Below, piece after piece: positions 1-7,780 of a stretch of 64,000 nucleotides of DNA. Position numbers and translations under genes: made by a program. Origin of the DNA: Myxococcales bacterium (lineage in GTDB: Bacteria; Myxococcota; Bradymonadia; UBA7976; UBA1532); the NCBI GenBank assembly GCA_020633515.1, contig JACKDM010000027.1, forward strand, positions 7,055-71,054, read 5' to 3'. Under the pieces are notes generated by a model. It was not told the DNA's origin and did no database searches. It worked only from the letters and a program-made list of their open reading frames with translations. How positions within the stretch are numbered: the first letter of the stretch is position 1; the number at the start of each line of letters is the position of its first letter.

Positions 1-2
1 GC

Positions 3-1226
3 CACGGCGCCGGGCACTACATCTGGGTGCACCAGCACGCCCGCACGCTCTACACCGACGAGGGCGTCCCGCAGCGCCGGGTCGGCGTGCAGTACGACGT
101 CACCGCGCGCCGCCACGCCGAAGACCAGCTCCGCGAGGCCGACCGCCGCAAGGACGAGTTCCTCGGCATCCTCGCCCACGAGCTGCGAAACCCGCTCGCC
201 GTGCTCCGCGCCGGCGTCGACCTCCTCGCCCGCCGCCCCGACCTGCCGCCCGCGCGCCGCACGATCGACATCCTCGACGCCCAGCTCCGCACGCTCACCC
301 GCCTCGTCGGCGACCTCCTCGACATCACCCGCATCGGCCGCGGCATCTTCCGCCTCGACCGCCGCCCGCTCGACCTCGTCGAGCTCGTCGAACAGGTGCG
401 CCAGGCGATGGACCGCCGCGTCCGCGACCGCGGCCAGACCCTCACCGTCACCTGCCCCGACGCCCCGATCCCGCTCCTCGCCGACCCCGAGCGGCTCCAG
501 CAGATCTTCATCAACCTGCTCGTCAACGCGAGCAGCTACACCGACGAGGGCGGCCACATCGACCTCAAGGTGCGTCGCGACGGCGACCACGTCGAGATCG
601 AGATCCGCGACGACGGCGAAGGCATCGACGCCGAGCTCTTGCCTCAGGTCTTCGAACTCTTCACCCAGGGCGACCGATCGCTCGCCCGCAGCACCGTCGG
701 CCTCGGCATCGGCCTCCATCTCGTGCGCCGCCTCGTCGAAGGCCACGACGGCGAGATCACCGCCGAGAGCGCCGGCAAGGGCCAGGGCAGCACCTTCCGC
801 GTGCGCCTCCCGATCGCCGAAGACGTCGCCCCCGTCGCCATCGCCCCGCCCCCGGTCGTGCCCTCGCTCGCGATCCTCGTCGTCGACGACAACCGCGAAT
901 ACCTCGAACACCAGGGCCCCGTCCTCGCCGAAGCCGGCCACCGCGTCCGCGTCGCCTACGACGGCCCCTCGGCGCTCGAAGCCATCGACGGCTTCACCCC
1001 CGACCTCGTCCTCCTCGACATCGGCCTGCCCGGCATGGACGGCTTCGAACTCGCCGCCCGCCTCCGCGAGAAGCTCGGCCGCGACGTCGTGCTCGTCGCC
1101 GTGAGCGGCTACGACCAGCCCGGCCACCGCTCCGCCTCGGCCCGCGCCGGCGTCGACTTCCACCTCGGCAAGCCGCTCGACCTCGACGTCCTCAACCGGC
1201 TGATCGCGCAGAAGCGGGTGGGGTGA
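3..1226 (+). CDS. Hybrid sensor histidine kinase/response regulator, 5'-truncated by the window edge
   Basis: The frame is open from base 3, so the N-terminus lies outside the window. The visible part begins with the end of a PAS domain (PAC-like, about 35 residues). A HisKA domain follows with the H-box AHELRNPL, where the His is the expected phosphorylation site. Next is an HATPase_c domain with an N-box-like INLLVNASSY and G-boxes DDGEGID and GLGIGL. The C-terminus is a receiver domain (VVDDN acidic patch, phospho-acceptor Asp in LLDIGLPGMDG, Lys in GKPLD). No membrane segment is seen in this part. A hybrid kinase of this type autophosphorylates and passes phosphate to its own receiver; the signal and output are unknown. 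It converges on the tryptophan dioxygenase gene 12 bp downstream. Confidence 0.93.
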   Translation, partial: HGAGHYIWVHQHARTLYTDEGVPQRRVGVQYDVTARRHAEDQLREADRRKDEFLGILAHELRNPLAVLRAGVDLLARRPDLPPARRTIDILDAQLRTLTRLVGDLLDITRIGRGIFRLDRRPLDLVELVEQVRQAMDRRVRDRGQTLTVTCPDAPIPLLADPERLQQIFINLLVNASSYTDEGGHIDLKVRRDGDHVEIEIRDDGEGIDAELLPQVFELFTQGDRSLARSTVGLGIGLHLVRRLVEGHDGEITAESAGKGQGSTFRVRLPIAEDVAPVAIAPPPVVPSLAILVVDDNREYLEHQGPVLAEAGHRVRVAYDGPSALEAIDGFTPDLVLLDIGLPGMDGFELAARLREKLGRDVVLVAVSGYDQPGHRSASARAGVDFHLGKPLDLDVLNRLIAQKRVG

Positions 1227-1238
1227 GGGCGCGCCCCG

Positions 1239-2006
1239 TCAGCCGTGCGCGTGCGGGTCGGTGCCTTCGTCTTCGAACAGCGACGGCCCCGGGGTGAAGT
1301 CGCGGAACAGCGCCTCGCGCACCAGCCAGAGCTCGGGGAAGAAGGTCTGCCGCACGCCGTGCTCGAGCAGGTCGGCGGGGGCGCCCTTGAGCGATGGGGT
1401 GCGGCCGCCGATGATGCGGCGGACGAGCGCGAGGTGGCGGTGGCGGAAGCCTTGGAAGGCTTCGTCGAAGTCGATGAGACCCTCGGTGAGCGCGAAGAGA
1501 TCGGGGTCGCGGGCGGGGTCGCGGTGCAGCTCGAGGAGGCGCACGCCGCGGCGCTTGAGCGCGTCGCGGCAGGCGCGGCGGAGGCGGGCGGGCTCTTGGA
1601 GGAGGGTGTTGAAGCCGGGGCTCTCCTGGCCGCTGCCGCGGCCGAGCACGGCGCGGATGGTGAAGTAGGCGCGCGGGCTCAATGTCTCGAGGATGCGGAG
1701 CTGGGCACCCATGAGGTCGCAGATGACATACATGCGATAGAGCGTGCCGCGGGCCTCGCTCAAGCGATCCTCGTCGATGAGACGCTCACACAGCCGCAGC
1801 TCGTGCTGGCAGAGCTTCATCCAGAGCTCTTCGACCTGATGCACGATCTGGAACGCGAGCTCGTCGTGGCAGGAGAGCTCGTCGGGTGCCTTCTGCAAGC
1901 CGAGCAGCGGCTCGGTGCGGATGTATTGCTCGTACTCGGTCAGCGCGCGGCGCTCGCTCGCGGGCTGGGGCACGTCGACGAGGTCATGGCTCTTGTCTCG
2001 GCTCAT
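1239..2006 (-). CDS. Tryptophan 2,3-dioxygenase family protein
   Basis: 255 residues. Haem enzymes of this family oxidise L-Trp to N-formylkynurenine, the first step of the kynurenine pathway. Family landmarks are present: HDELAFQIVHQ (F52 and H56, equivalent to the substrate-side Phe and His of characterised TDOs), SPRAYFTIR (Y114, R118), GSGQES, the haem-ligand region FRHRHLALVRR (probable H191) and FFPELW near the end. The usual glycine-rich GTGG(S/T)xG loop after the haem ligand reads GRTPSLKG here. The protein is also somewhat shorter than typical TDOs (about 280-300). Activity on tryptophan is therefore likely but not certain. It ends 28 bp after the YgfZ-like gene on the same strand, so the two may be co-transcribed. 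Confidence 0.85.
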   Translation of the reverse strand: MSRDKSHDLVDVPQPASERRALTEYEQYIRTEPLLGLQKAPDELSCHDELAFQIVHQVEELWMKLCQHELRLCERLIDEDRLSEARGTLYRMYVICDLMGAQLRILETLSPRAYFTIRAVLGRGSGQESPGFNTLLQEPARLRRACRDALKRRGVRLLELHRDPARDPDLFALTEGLIDFDEAFQGFRHRHLALVRRIIGGRTPSLKGAPADLLEHGVRQTFFPELWLVREALFRDFTPGPSLFEDEGTDPHAHG

Positions 2007-2034
2007 TGTCTCTCCTCGCCTCGCTGCGCGCGGC

Positions 2035-3084
2035 TCATGGTGTCTCCTCGCCGGGCTCGGGTGGGTGTCTCTCGGTGGCGGTCGCGTCGGCCGCGGTCCA
2101 GGGGCCGTCGGGGCCGCGGCGTTTGACGAGCGCGAGCGCGACGACGCCGTCGCCGGGCAGGTGCGCGACGCTCGTCAGCTCGCCGGCGGCCTTGCCTTCG
2201 ATCGTCAACGGCGTGCCCGGATCGACCCAGCGGTCGAGCGCGAGGCGCGCGAGGCGGCGGGGCGGGCGGCCGAGCGCGAGGGTGCGCTCGATGACCTCCT
2301 GGCCGGGATAACATCCCTTGCCTTCGCTGATGCCATCCATGGCATCGAGCTCGAGCGGAGAGCTGTGCTCGCCGAACTCGGCGGGGTGGTCGGGCACGCC
2401 GGCGGCGATACGCAGGGCTTCGAGCGCGTCGTGGCCGGCGGGGCTCGCGCCGGCGTCGATGGCGGCCTGCCAGATGACACCGTAGCCATGCGGCGGCAAC
2501 AGCAGGTCGTAGCCGGGGCCGCCGATGCGATCGATCCGCACCGCGCGCACCTGCACCCCGCCGACGGCGGCGGTGGTGTGGTGGTGGTTGGCTTCGGGCA
2601 GCGGGAGGCCGATGGCTTCGACGATCGCGCCGGCCTTGGGGCCGTGCAGCGACAACGCGACGTAGGCGCCGACGCCGGTCTCGAAGTGGAGCTGCTCGCC
2701 GAAGTGGAACATGTCGAGCGCGGCGATGATCTCGTCGCCGTGGCCGGGGGTCGCGTCGGTGAAGAAGGTGACCTCGTCGAGCCGCATCAGGTGGAAGGCG
2801 AGCTTGATGCGGCCGCGCGCGTCGAGCAGGAACGCCCGGCTGCCGCCGCCGACGGGCATCGGGCGCACGGCGACGGTGAGGAGCCGGTCGAGGAACGAGG
2901 CGGCGTCGGGGCCGACGACGCGGACGCGGCTGCGCGGGGTGACGTCGAAGAGGCCGGCGCCGGCGCGCACGGCGGTGATCTCGGCGGCCACCCGCGCCCG
3001 GGCGTCGGTCGGGCCGCCGTAGCGACGCACGAGGCCGCCCTCGATGAAGGCGCCCGCGGCGGCCAGTTGCAGATCACGGTCCAA
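2035..3084 (-). CDS. ygfZ: YgfZ/GcvT-like folate-binding protein
   Basis: 349 residues of the aminomethyltransferase fold. The N-terminal part has GLFDVTPRSRVRVVGPDA and FLDRLLT, typical of GcvT/YgfZ. The key motif EGKGCYPGQE is the YgfZ signature K-G-C-Y-x-G-Q-E and is absent from true GcvT. YgfZ proteins act in the cytoplasm with tetrahydrofolate to help maintain or repair certain Fe-S enzymes. The C-terminal barrel is present (GELTSVAH...ALALVKRR). No glycine-cleavage genes lie nearby, which also argues against GcvT. It is followed on the same strand by tryptophan dioxygenase. Confidence 0.82.
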   Translation of the reverse strand: MDRDLQLAAAGAFIEGGLVRRYGGPTDARARVAAEITAVRAGAGLFDVTPRSRVRVVGPDAASFLDRLLTVAVRPMPVGGGSRAFLLDARGRIKLAFHLMRLDEVTFFTDATPGHGDEIIAALDMFHFGEQLHFETGVGAYVALSLHGPKAGAIVEAIGLPLPEANHHHTTAAVGGVQVRAVRIDRIGGPGYDLLLPPHGYGVIWQAAIDAGASPAGHDALEALRIAAGVPDHPAEFGEHSSPLELDAMDGISEGKGCYPGQEVIERTLALGRPPRRLARLALDRWVDPGTPLTIEGKAAGELTSVAHLPGDGVVALALVKRRGPDGPWTAADATATERHPPEPGEETP

Positions 3085-3117
3085 GGGTTCTCCTCCGGGC
3101 GTGGTCTCGTCGCCCGG

Positions 3118-3759
3118 TCACGCGAGCGACGGCCCCACTTCGATGATCTCGGCGAGGGTGCGGCCGCGGAAGTGTACGGGGTTGAGGTCTTGCAGGTAGT
3201 CGAGCAGGAAGTGGCCGTGGTGGGTCAACAGCACCGGCCGGCCGCCGTACCAGCGCGCCTCGCGGAGCCGCGGGTCGCGATAGATGCGGTCGAGGAGCCG
3301 CTGCATGAGCGCGCCGGCGCGCTCGAGGTCGCTCTCGAGGCGGCGGCGCTGGAAGTCGAGCTCGCCGACCTGCTTCTGCAGCGCGTCGCGGCGGCTCTCC
3401 TGCTCCCAGCGGGTCGCGCGGGTCTTGAAGAAGCCCTTCTCGAGCTCGGCCTCGGCGTTGCGGAGCTGGAGCTGCGCGGTGCGCAGGCGCGCGTAGGCCT
3501 GCTGGAGCAGCGCGCGGTTGCGCTCGCCCTCTTCTTCGAAGTGCTGGAAGCGGTCGATCTCGTTGGCGACCTCGGTCGGGATGCGCACGAAGTCCTCGTC
3601 GACGAGGAAGGCGAGCGCGGGGCCGTCGACCTCGACCGCGGCGCCGGGCGGGGCGGCGAAGCGCTCGGTGGCGGCGGTGTAGAGGTTGTGCGCGTGCGCG
3701 ACCGCGTCGAGGGTGCGGTGGATGCGCTCGGCGTCGACGAAGTGGGGGTCGTGGCTCAC
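3118..3759 (-). CDS. Conserved coiled-coil protein of unknown function
   Basis: 213 residues from a GTG start at 3759 (V-S-H-D-P). The open frame runs further upstream, but that extension enters the divergent neighbour and is compositionally odd, so it was left out. Residues about 65-150 form a heptad-like, Arg/Glu/Leu/Gln-rich coiled coil (for example QLRNAEAELEKGF). The C-terminal part is more globular (GRPVLLTHHGHFLLDYL, HFRGRTLAEIIEVG). There is no signal peptide or membrane segment. No family is recognised. It lies just upstream of the ygfZ-like gene on the same strand (33 bp). Confidence 0.7.
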   Translation of the reverse strand: MSHDPHFVDAERIHRTLDAVAHAHNLYTAATERFAAPPGAAVEVDGPALAFLVDEDFVRIPTEVANEIDRFQHFEEEGERNRALLQQAYARLRTAQLQLRNAEAELEKGFFKTRATRWEQESRRDALQKQVGELDFQRRRLESDLERAGALMQRLLDRIYRDPRLREARWYGGRPVLLTHHGHFLLDYLQDLNPVHFRGRTLAEIIEVGPSLA

Positions 3760-3906
3760 GGGGCGAGTTTGGTTCCGCGGCGCGGGCGGCGTCAAGGGAG
3801 CGCACGGCCACCGCGTGACGGTCGCCGCGGCGGTCGTGATCGGCGGCGCTCGCGGCGCGCCGCCGGTGGGTGCGCCGACCGGCGCGGGCGTGGTATGACC
3901 GCCGCC

Positions 3907-4443
3907 ATGGACGACGCCGACCGCCCGACCCTCCGCCGCATCGACGACTCCCCGATCTTCGCCGAGCGCCTCACCCCCGGCGCCGCGCCGCTCCGGCAGG
4001 CGCTGCCGCGCGTCGAGGGCGACCCGCTGTTCCAGGCCGAGATGCCCCGCGAGGTGCGCAACTCGGCCGAGAAGCGGCTCGTCGCGCTCGAGAAGCTCTT
4101 CGCCGAGTTGCAAGCCGAGGCCCGCCTCGTCGTCGGCGGCGCCCAGCGGGACCTCGCGCTGCACGCCATCCCGCTCTCGGGCGTGCGGCTGCGCGGGCAG
4201 AGCTACCACCTCTTCGCCGCGACCGACGGCCGCCGCTTCTTCTCGCTGCTCGGCCCCGACGAGTACGCGCAGATCAACCCGAGCCATCGCCACCTCGGCC
4301 ACTACCGGCTGGAGCACGACGGCTCGTGGAAGCGCCTCGACGCCGACGACGTCGCCGATCGCCTGCGCCACGCCCCGCCGGTGCGCGGCCCGAGCTTCGT
4401 GCTGGCGGATGAGGGCGGCGACGAGGGCGAGGAGAGCCCGTGA
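3907..4443 (+). CDS. DUF2452 family protein
   Basis: 178 residues. The region from about residue 55 matches my recollection of DUF2452 (the family of human C1orf50): an Ala/Leu/Glu helix (RLVALEKLFAELQAEARLVV), then LHAIPLSGVRLRGQSYHLF, RRFFSLLGPDEY and HLGHYRLEHDGSWKRLD. The molecular function of the family is not established. Two in-frame ATGs exist, at 3895 and 3907. I prefer 3907 because a -10-like TATGAC (3894-3899) lies 7 nt before it, the leaderless layout seen at other genes here, and no ribosome-binding site precedes either. The stop overlaps the next start by 4 bp (GTGA). Confidence 0.8.
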   Translation: MDDADRPTLRRIDDSPIFAERLTPGAAPLRQALPRVEGDPLFQAEMPREVRNSAEKRLVALEKLFAELQAEARLVVGGAQRDLALHAIPLSGVRLRGQSYHLFAATDGRRFFSLLGPDEYAQINPSHRHLGHYRLEHDGSWKRLDADDVADRLRHAPPVRGPSFVLADEGGDEGEESP

Positions 4444-5696
4444 TCGAGGGCGCGGGCTTCGACTGTGACGTCTGCGTCGTCGGCACCGGCCGCGTCGGGC
4501 TCCCGCTCGCGCTCTCGCTCATCGAGGCGGGGCGCACCGTCTGCGGCGTCGACGTCGACCCGGCGCTGCGCGCGGCCATCAACGACGGCCGCATGCCCTT
4601 CGCCGAGCCCGGCTACGACGCGATCGTCAACACCCGCCGCCTCGTCGTACACGAAGACATCGCCGTCGCCGCCCGCTGCCGCGCGGTGATCATCACCGTC
4701 GGGACCCCGCTGCACACCCACATCGAGAGCGACCTGAGCCAGATCGACGCCGTGCTCTGCGCGCTCGCCCCGCACCTGCGCGCCGGCCACCTCGTCTGCC
4801 TGCGCAGCACGGTGGCGCCCGGCACCACCCGCTACGCCGCCCGCCGCCTCGCCCGCCTCACCGGGCTCGTCATCGGCGAAGGGCTCGGCCTCGCCTACTG
4901 CCCCGAGCGCCTCGCCGAAGGCCGCGCCCGCCTCGAGCTGCGCGAGCTGCCGCAGATCGTGGGCGCCGCCGACGCACGCAGCGCCGCGGCCGCCGAGGCG
5001 CTCTTCGCCGTGCTCGCGCCCGAGGTGCTGCACACCGACCCGGTCTCCGCCGAGCTCGTCAAGCTCTTCAACAACATCACCCGCTACGTACACTTCGCCG
5101 TCGCCAACCAGTTCGCGGTCGTCGCCGACACCTTCGGCGCCAACGTGCACGAGATCCGCCGCCTCGCCAACCATCGCTACCCGCGTAATGCCATCGCCGC
5201 GCCGGGTCTCACCGCGGGCACCTGCCTGCGCAAGGACTTCGGCATGATCAACGAGTGGAGCCCGTACCCCGACCTGCTGCTCGCGGCGTGGAAGATGAAC
5301 GAGTACATGCCGGCCTTCCTCGTGCAGCACCTCGAGCAGCGCTGCCCGCTCGAAGACAAGCGCGTCGCCGTGCTCGGCCATGCCTTCAAGCGCGACAGCG
5401 ACGACAGCCGCGACAGCCTCGTGCCCAAGCTCGTGCGCTACATCGAGCGATCGCTGCCCGCCGAGATCCGGCTGAGTGATCCCTACCTCGGCGATGACAT
5501 CGACGGGCGCGTCAACTGGTCGATCGAGATGGCATTGCGCGAGGTCGATGTCATCTTCGTCGCGGTCGATCACACCCCGTACGCGACGCTGCTGCGGCAC
5601 GCCGCCGAGTGGAGCCCCGACGCCTGGGTGGTCGACCTGTGGAACGTCGGCGGCATCGAGCGCACCTTCTATCGGGCGGCGGAGCTCGGGCCGTGA
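4440..5696 (+). CDS. UDP-glucose/GDP-mannose dehydrogenase family protein
   Basis: 418 residues, GTG start overlapping the previous stop. The N-terminal Rossmann fold has VVGTGRVGLPLALSL and an acidic residue after beta-2 (GVDVD). The central dimerisation helix contains ELVKLFNNITRY. The catalytic motif TAGTCLRKDF places the nucleophilic Cys at about residue 262. The C-terminal nucleotide-sugar domain has VAVLGHAFKRDSDDSRDS. Such enzymes perform a two-step NAD-dependent oxidation of the sugar C6 alcohol to the acid. The exact substrate (UDP-Glc, UDP-GlcNAc, UDP-ManNAc or GDP-Man) cannot be told. It heads a three-gene nucleotide-sugar cluster. Confidence 0.92.
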   Translation: MIEGAGFDCDVCVVGTGRVGLPLALSLIEAGRTVCGVDVDPALRAAINDGRMPFAEPGYDAIVNTRRLVVHEDIAVAARCRAVIITVGTPLHTHIESDLSQIDAVLCALAPHLRAGHLVCLRSTVAPGTTRYAARRLARLTGLVIGEGLGLAYCPERLAEGRARLELRELPQIVGAADARSAAAAEALFAVLAPEVLHTDPVSAELVKLFNNITRYVHFAVANQFAVVADTFGANVHEIRRLANHRYPRNAIAAPGLTAGTCLRKDFGMINEWSPYPDLLLAAWKMNEYMPAFLVQHLEQRCPLEDKRVAVLGHAFKRDSDDSRDSLVPKLVRYIERSLPAEIRLSDPYLGDDIDGRVNWSIEMALREVDVIFVAVDHTPYATLLRHAAEWSPDAWVVDLWNVGGIERTFYRAAELGP

Positions 5697-5718
5697 GCGC
5701 GCAGCGCAGGGTGAGACC

Positions 5719-6681
5719 GTGACCCAGCTCGTGACCGGCGGCGCCGGCTTCCTCGGCGCGGGGCTGGTGCGCGCGCTCGTCGCGGCGGGGCGAGCGGTGC
5801 GGGTCCTCGACGACTTCAGCCGGGGGCGGCCGCGGCGGCTGCCGGAGGGCGTCGAAGTCATCGACGGCGACGTGCGCGACGCCGCCGCCGTCGACGAAGC
5901 CGCGCGCGGCTGCGATGTCATCTGGCACCTCGCCTGGGTCAATGGCACCCGTCACTTCTACGAGAAGCCCGACGTCGTGCTCGACGTCGGCGTGCGCGGC
6001 ACGCTCAACACCATCGACGCCGCGCTCGCGGCCGGCGCGCGGCGTTATGTCTTCGTCAGCACCAGCGAGGTCTACAACACCCCCGATCGGGTGCCGACCG
6101 ACGAGCGCGAGCCGCTGCGGATCCCCGACGTGCAGAACCCGCGGTTCAGCTACGGCGGCGGCAAGCTCGCCGGCGAGCTGTTGACGCTGCACCTCGCCGC
6201 CCGCCGCGGCGTCGAGGCGGTGATCGTGCGCCCGCACAACATCTACGGCCCCGACATGGGCTTCGCGCATGTCATCCCCGAGGTCGTCGAGCGCATCATC
6301 ACCCTGAGTGATGGCTTGCGCCGCGATGCCATCGAGCTGCCGATCCAGGGCGACGGGCGGGAGACGCGCGCGTTCTGCCATGTCGACGACGGCGCCGCGG
6401 GGCTGCATCTCGCCGGCGAGCAGGGCGCGTCGGGTGAGGTCTACCACCTCGGGCGCAGCGAAGAGACCCCCATCGCCGATCTCATCGCGGCGATCGGATC
6501 GAACCTCGGCGTGCAGCTCACGCTCGTGCCCGGCCCGCTGATGGCCGGTGGCACGCCGCGGCGCTGCCCCGACGTCGCGAAGCTCGCGGTGCTCGGCTAC
6601 GCGCCGAAGGTGACGCTCGCCGACGGGCTCGCGCAGACGGTCGCGTGGTACCGCGACCACTTCCTCGGGCGGCGTGCTTGA
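5719..6681 (+). CDS. NAD-dependent epimerase/dehydratase (SDR family)
   Basis: 320 residues from a GTG at 5719; the longer open frame starting in the dehydrogenase gene is spurious. An extended SDR: NAD-binding TGGAGFLGAG at the N-terminus, DGDVRD, the strand-4 region VIWHLAWVN, catalytic STSEVY and Y-G-G-G-K (YxxxK), RPHNIYGP, and the C-terminal substrate region. Probably acts on a nucleotide-activated sugar (4-epimerase, 4,6-dehydratase or decarboxylase type), in line with its neighbours. Start chosen because the Rossmann motif begins four residues later. The stop overlaps the next gene's TTG start by 4 bp. Confidence 0.88.
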   Translation: MTQLVTGGAGFLGAGLVRALVAAGRAVRVLDDFSRGRPRRLPEGVEVIDGDVRDAAAVDEAARGCDVIWHLAWVNGTRHFYEKPDVVLDVGVRGTLNTIDAALAAGARRYVFVSTSEVYNTPDRVPTDEREPLRIPDVQNPRFSYGGGKLAGELLTLHLAARRGVEAVIVRPHNIYGPDMGFAHVIPEVVERIITLSDGLRRDAIELPIQGDGRETRAFCHVDDGAAGLHLAGEQGASGEVYHLGRSEETPIADLIAAIGSNLGVQLTLVPGPLMAGGTPRRCPDVAKLAVLGYAPKVTLADGLAQTVAWYRDHFLGRRA

Positions 6682-7655
6682 GCGACGCGGCCTTCTACCG
6701 CGGCCGCCGGGTGCTCGTCACCGGCGCGCGCGGCTTCCTCGGCGCTCATGTCTGCGCGGCGCTCGCCGAGACCGGCGCCGATGTGATCGCGGTGGGGCGG
6801 CGGGAGGCCGATCTGACCGATCAGGCGGCGGTACGAGCGCTGATGGTTTCGACGCGGCCGTCGTGGGTGATGCACCTCGCGGCGGCGTGCGGCGGCATCG
6901 CGGCCAACGTCGAGAACCCGGGGCGCTTCGTACACGACAACGCGCTGATGGGATTGCTCGTGCTCGAAGAGGCGCGCCAAGCGGGCGCCGAGGGGTGGAC
7001 GCTGGTGAGCACGACCTGCGCCTACCCGGCCGAGGCGCCGCTGCCGCTCGCCGAGGATGCCATCTGGCAGGGTCCGCCGGTGGCGGCGACCGGGCCCTAT
7101 GGCATCGCCAAGCGTATGCTGCACGCCGCGCTCGATGGCTACCGCGCGCAGCATGGCTTCGAAGGCGTCTGTCTCATCCCGGCCAATCTCTATGGCCCCG
7201 GTGATCACATGGCGCCCGATCGCAGCCACGTCGTCGCCGCGCTCGTGCGGCGCTTCGTCGAGGCCGCCGAGGCGCGCGCGCCGGTCGTGACCTGCTGGGG
7301 CACCGGCGCGGCGACGCGGGAGCTCCTGCACGTCCGCGACGCTGCGGCCGGCATCGTCGCGCTGACCGCGCGGCACCGCGGCGGCGGCGCGGTGAACCTG
7401 GGCACGGGGGTCGAGACCTCGATCCGGGCGCTCGCCGAGCAGATCGCGGCGGCGGCGGGCTTCGAGGGCAGGATTGTCTGGGACGCGACGAAGCCCGAGG
7501 GGCAGGCGCGGCGGGTGCTCGACGTGCGGCGCGCCACGGCGCTCGGCTGGCGGGCCGCGGTCGGGCTCGACGCGGGGATCGCCGAGCTGGTCGCGTGGTG
7601 GCGCGCGGCGCGGCCCGGCCCGCCGGGTTCGAGCGCGCGCTGCCGCCCCGGTTGA
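6678..7655 (+). CDS. GDP-L-fucose synthase-like SDR epimerase/reductase
   Basis: 325 residues using the TTG at 6678 (TTGA overlap with the upstream stop); a GTG at 6645 is possible but would overlap more. Motifs: TGARGFLGAHV (NAD(P) binding), HLAAACGGI, STTCAYP, Y-G-I-A-K (YxxxK), NLYGPGDH, ELLHVRDAA, and the fucose-synthase-like tail GRIVWDATKPEGQARR. It probably converts a 4-keto-6-deoxy nucleotide sugar, with the two upstream genes, for a surface polysaccharide. The last codons and the TGA (7653-7655) lie inside the first copy of a 49-bp direct repeat, so the Gly/Pro/Arg tail may have been altered by whatever duplicated that sequence. Confidence 0.85.
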   Translation: MSDAAFYRGRRVLVTGARGFLGAHVCAALAETGADVIAVGRREADLTDQAAVRALMVSTRPSWVMHLAAACGGIAANVENPGRFVHDNALMGLLVLEEARQAGAEGWTLVSTTCAYPAEAPLPLAEDAIWQGPPVAATGPYGIAKRMLHAALDGYRAQHGFEGVCLIPANLYGPGDHMAPDRSHVVAALVRRFVEAAEARAPVVTCWGTGAATRELLHVRDAAAGIVALTARHRGGGAVNLGTGVETSIRALAEQIAAAAGFEGRIVWDATKPEGQARRVLDVRRATALGWRAAVGLDAGIAELVAWWRAARPGPPGSSARCRPG

Positions 7656-7688
7656 GTCCGGGGGGCCGGTTGCAGGACGACAGGGCCG
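7640..7688. repeat. 49-bp direct repeat, left copy, bounding the AAA/TOPRIM-like island
   Basis: Bases 7640-7674 match 9934-9968 with one mismatch in 35. After a diverged 6-bp block (7675-7680) the match resumes for 8 bp (7681-7688 = 9975-9982). The copy contains the stop codon of the upstream gene. Its first 28 bases can fold as a GCCCCGG/CCGGGG hairpin. Together with the right copy it frames a lower-G+C two-gene module, as a target or attachment-site duplication would. Confidence 0.85.
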
Positions 7689-7780
7689 CGGATCCGGCAC
7701 CCCGAGGCGGATGGCGCGCGGGTGGCGCGCGGCCAGGGGGCGGTGGTATGAGGGCGGCAGGTCTCGATGGAGGTGCGGCG

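Noticed and set aside
1915..3894. Plus-strand extension of the DUF2452 gene by about 660 codons
   Set aside because: It is antisense to the ygfZ-like and coiled-coil genes; the DUF2452 match begins only near the 3907 start.
7640..7674. tRNA-like T-arm (CCCCGGTTGAGTCCGGGG)
   Set aside because: No acceptor, D or anticodon arms around it; the same sequence recurs at 9934 without a tRNA.
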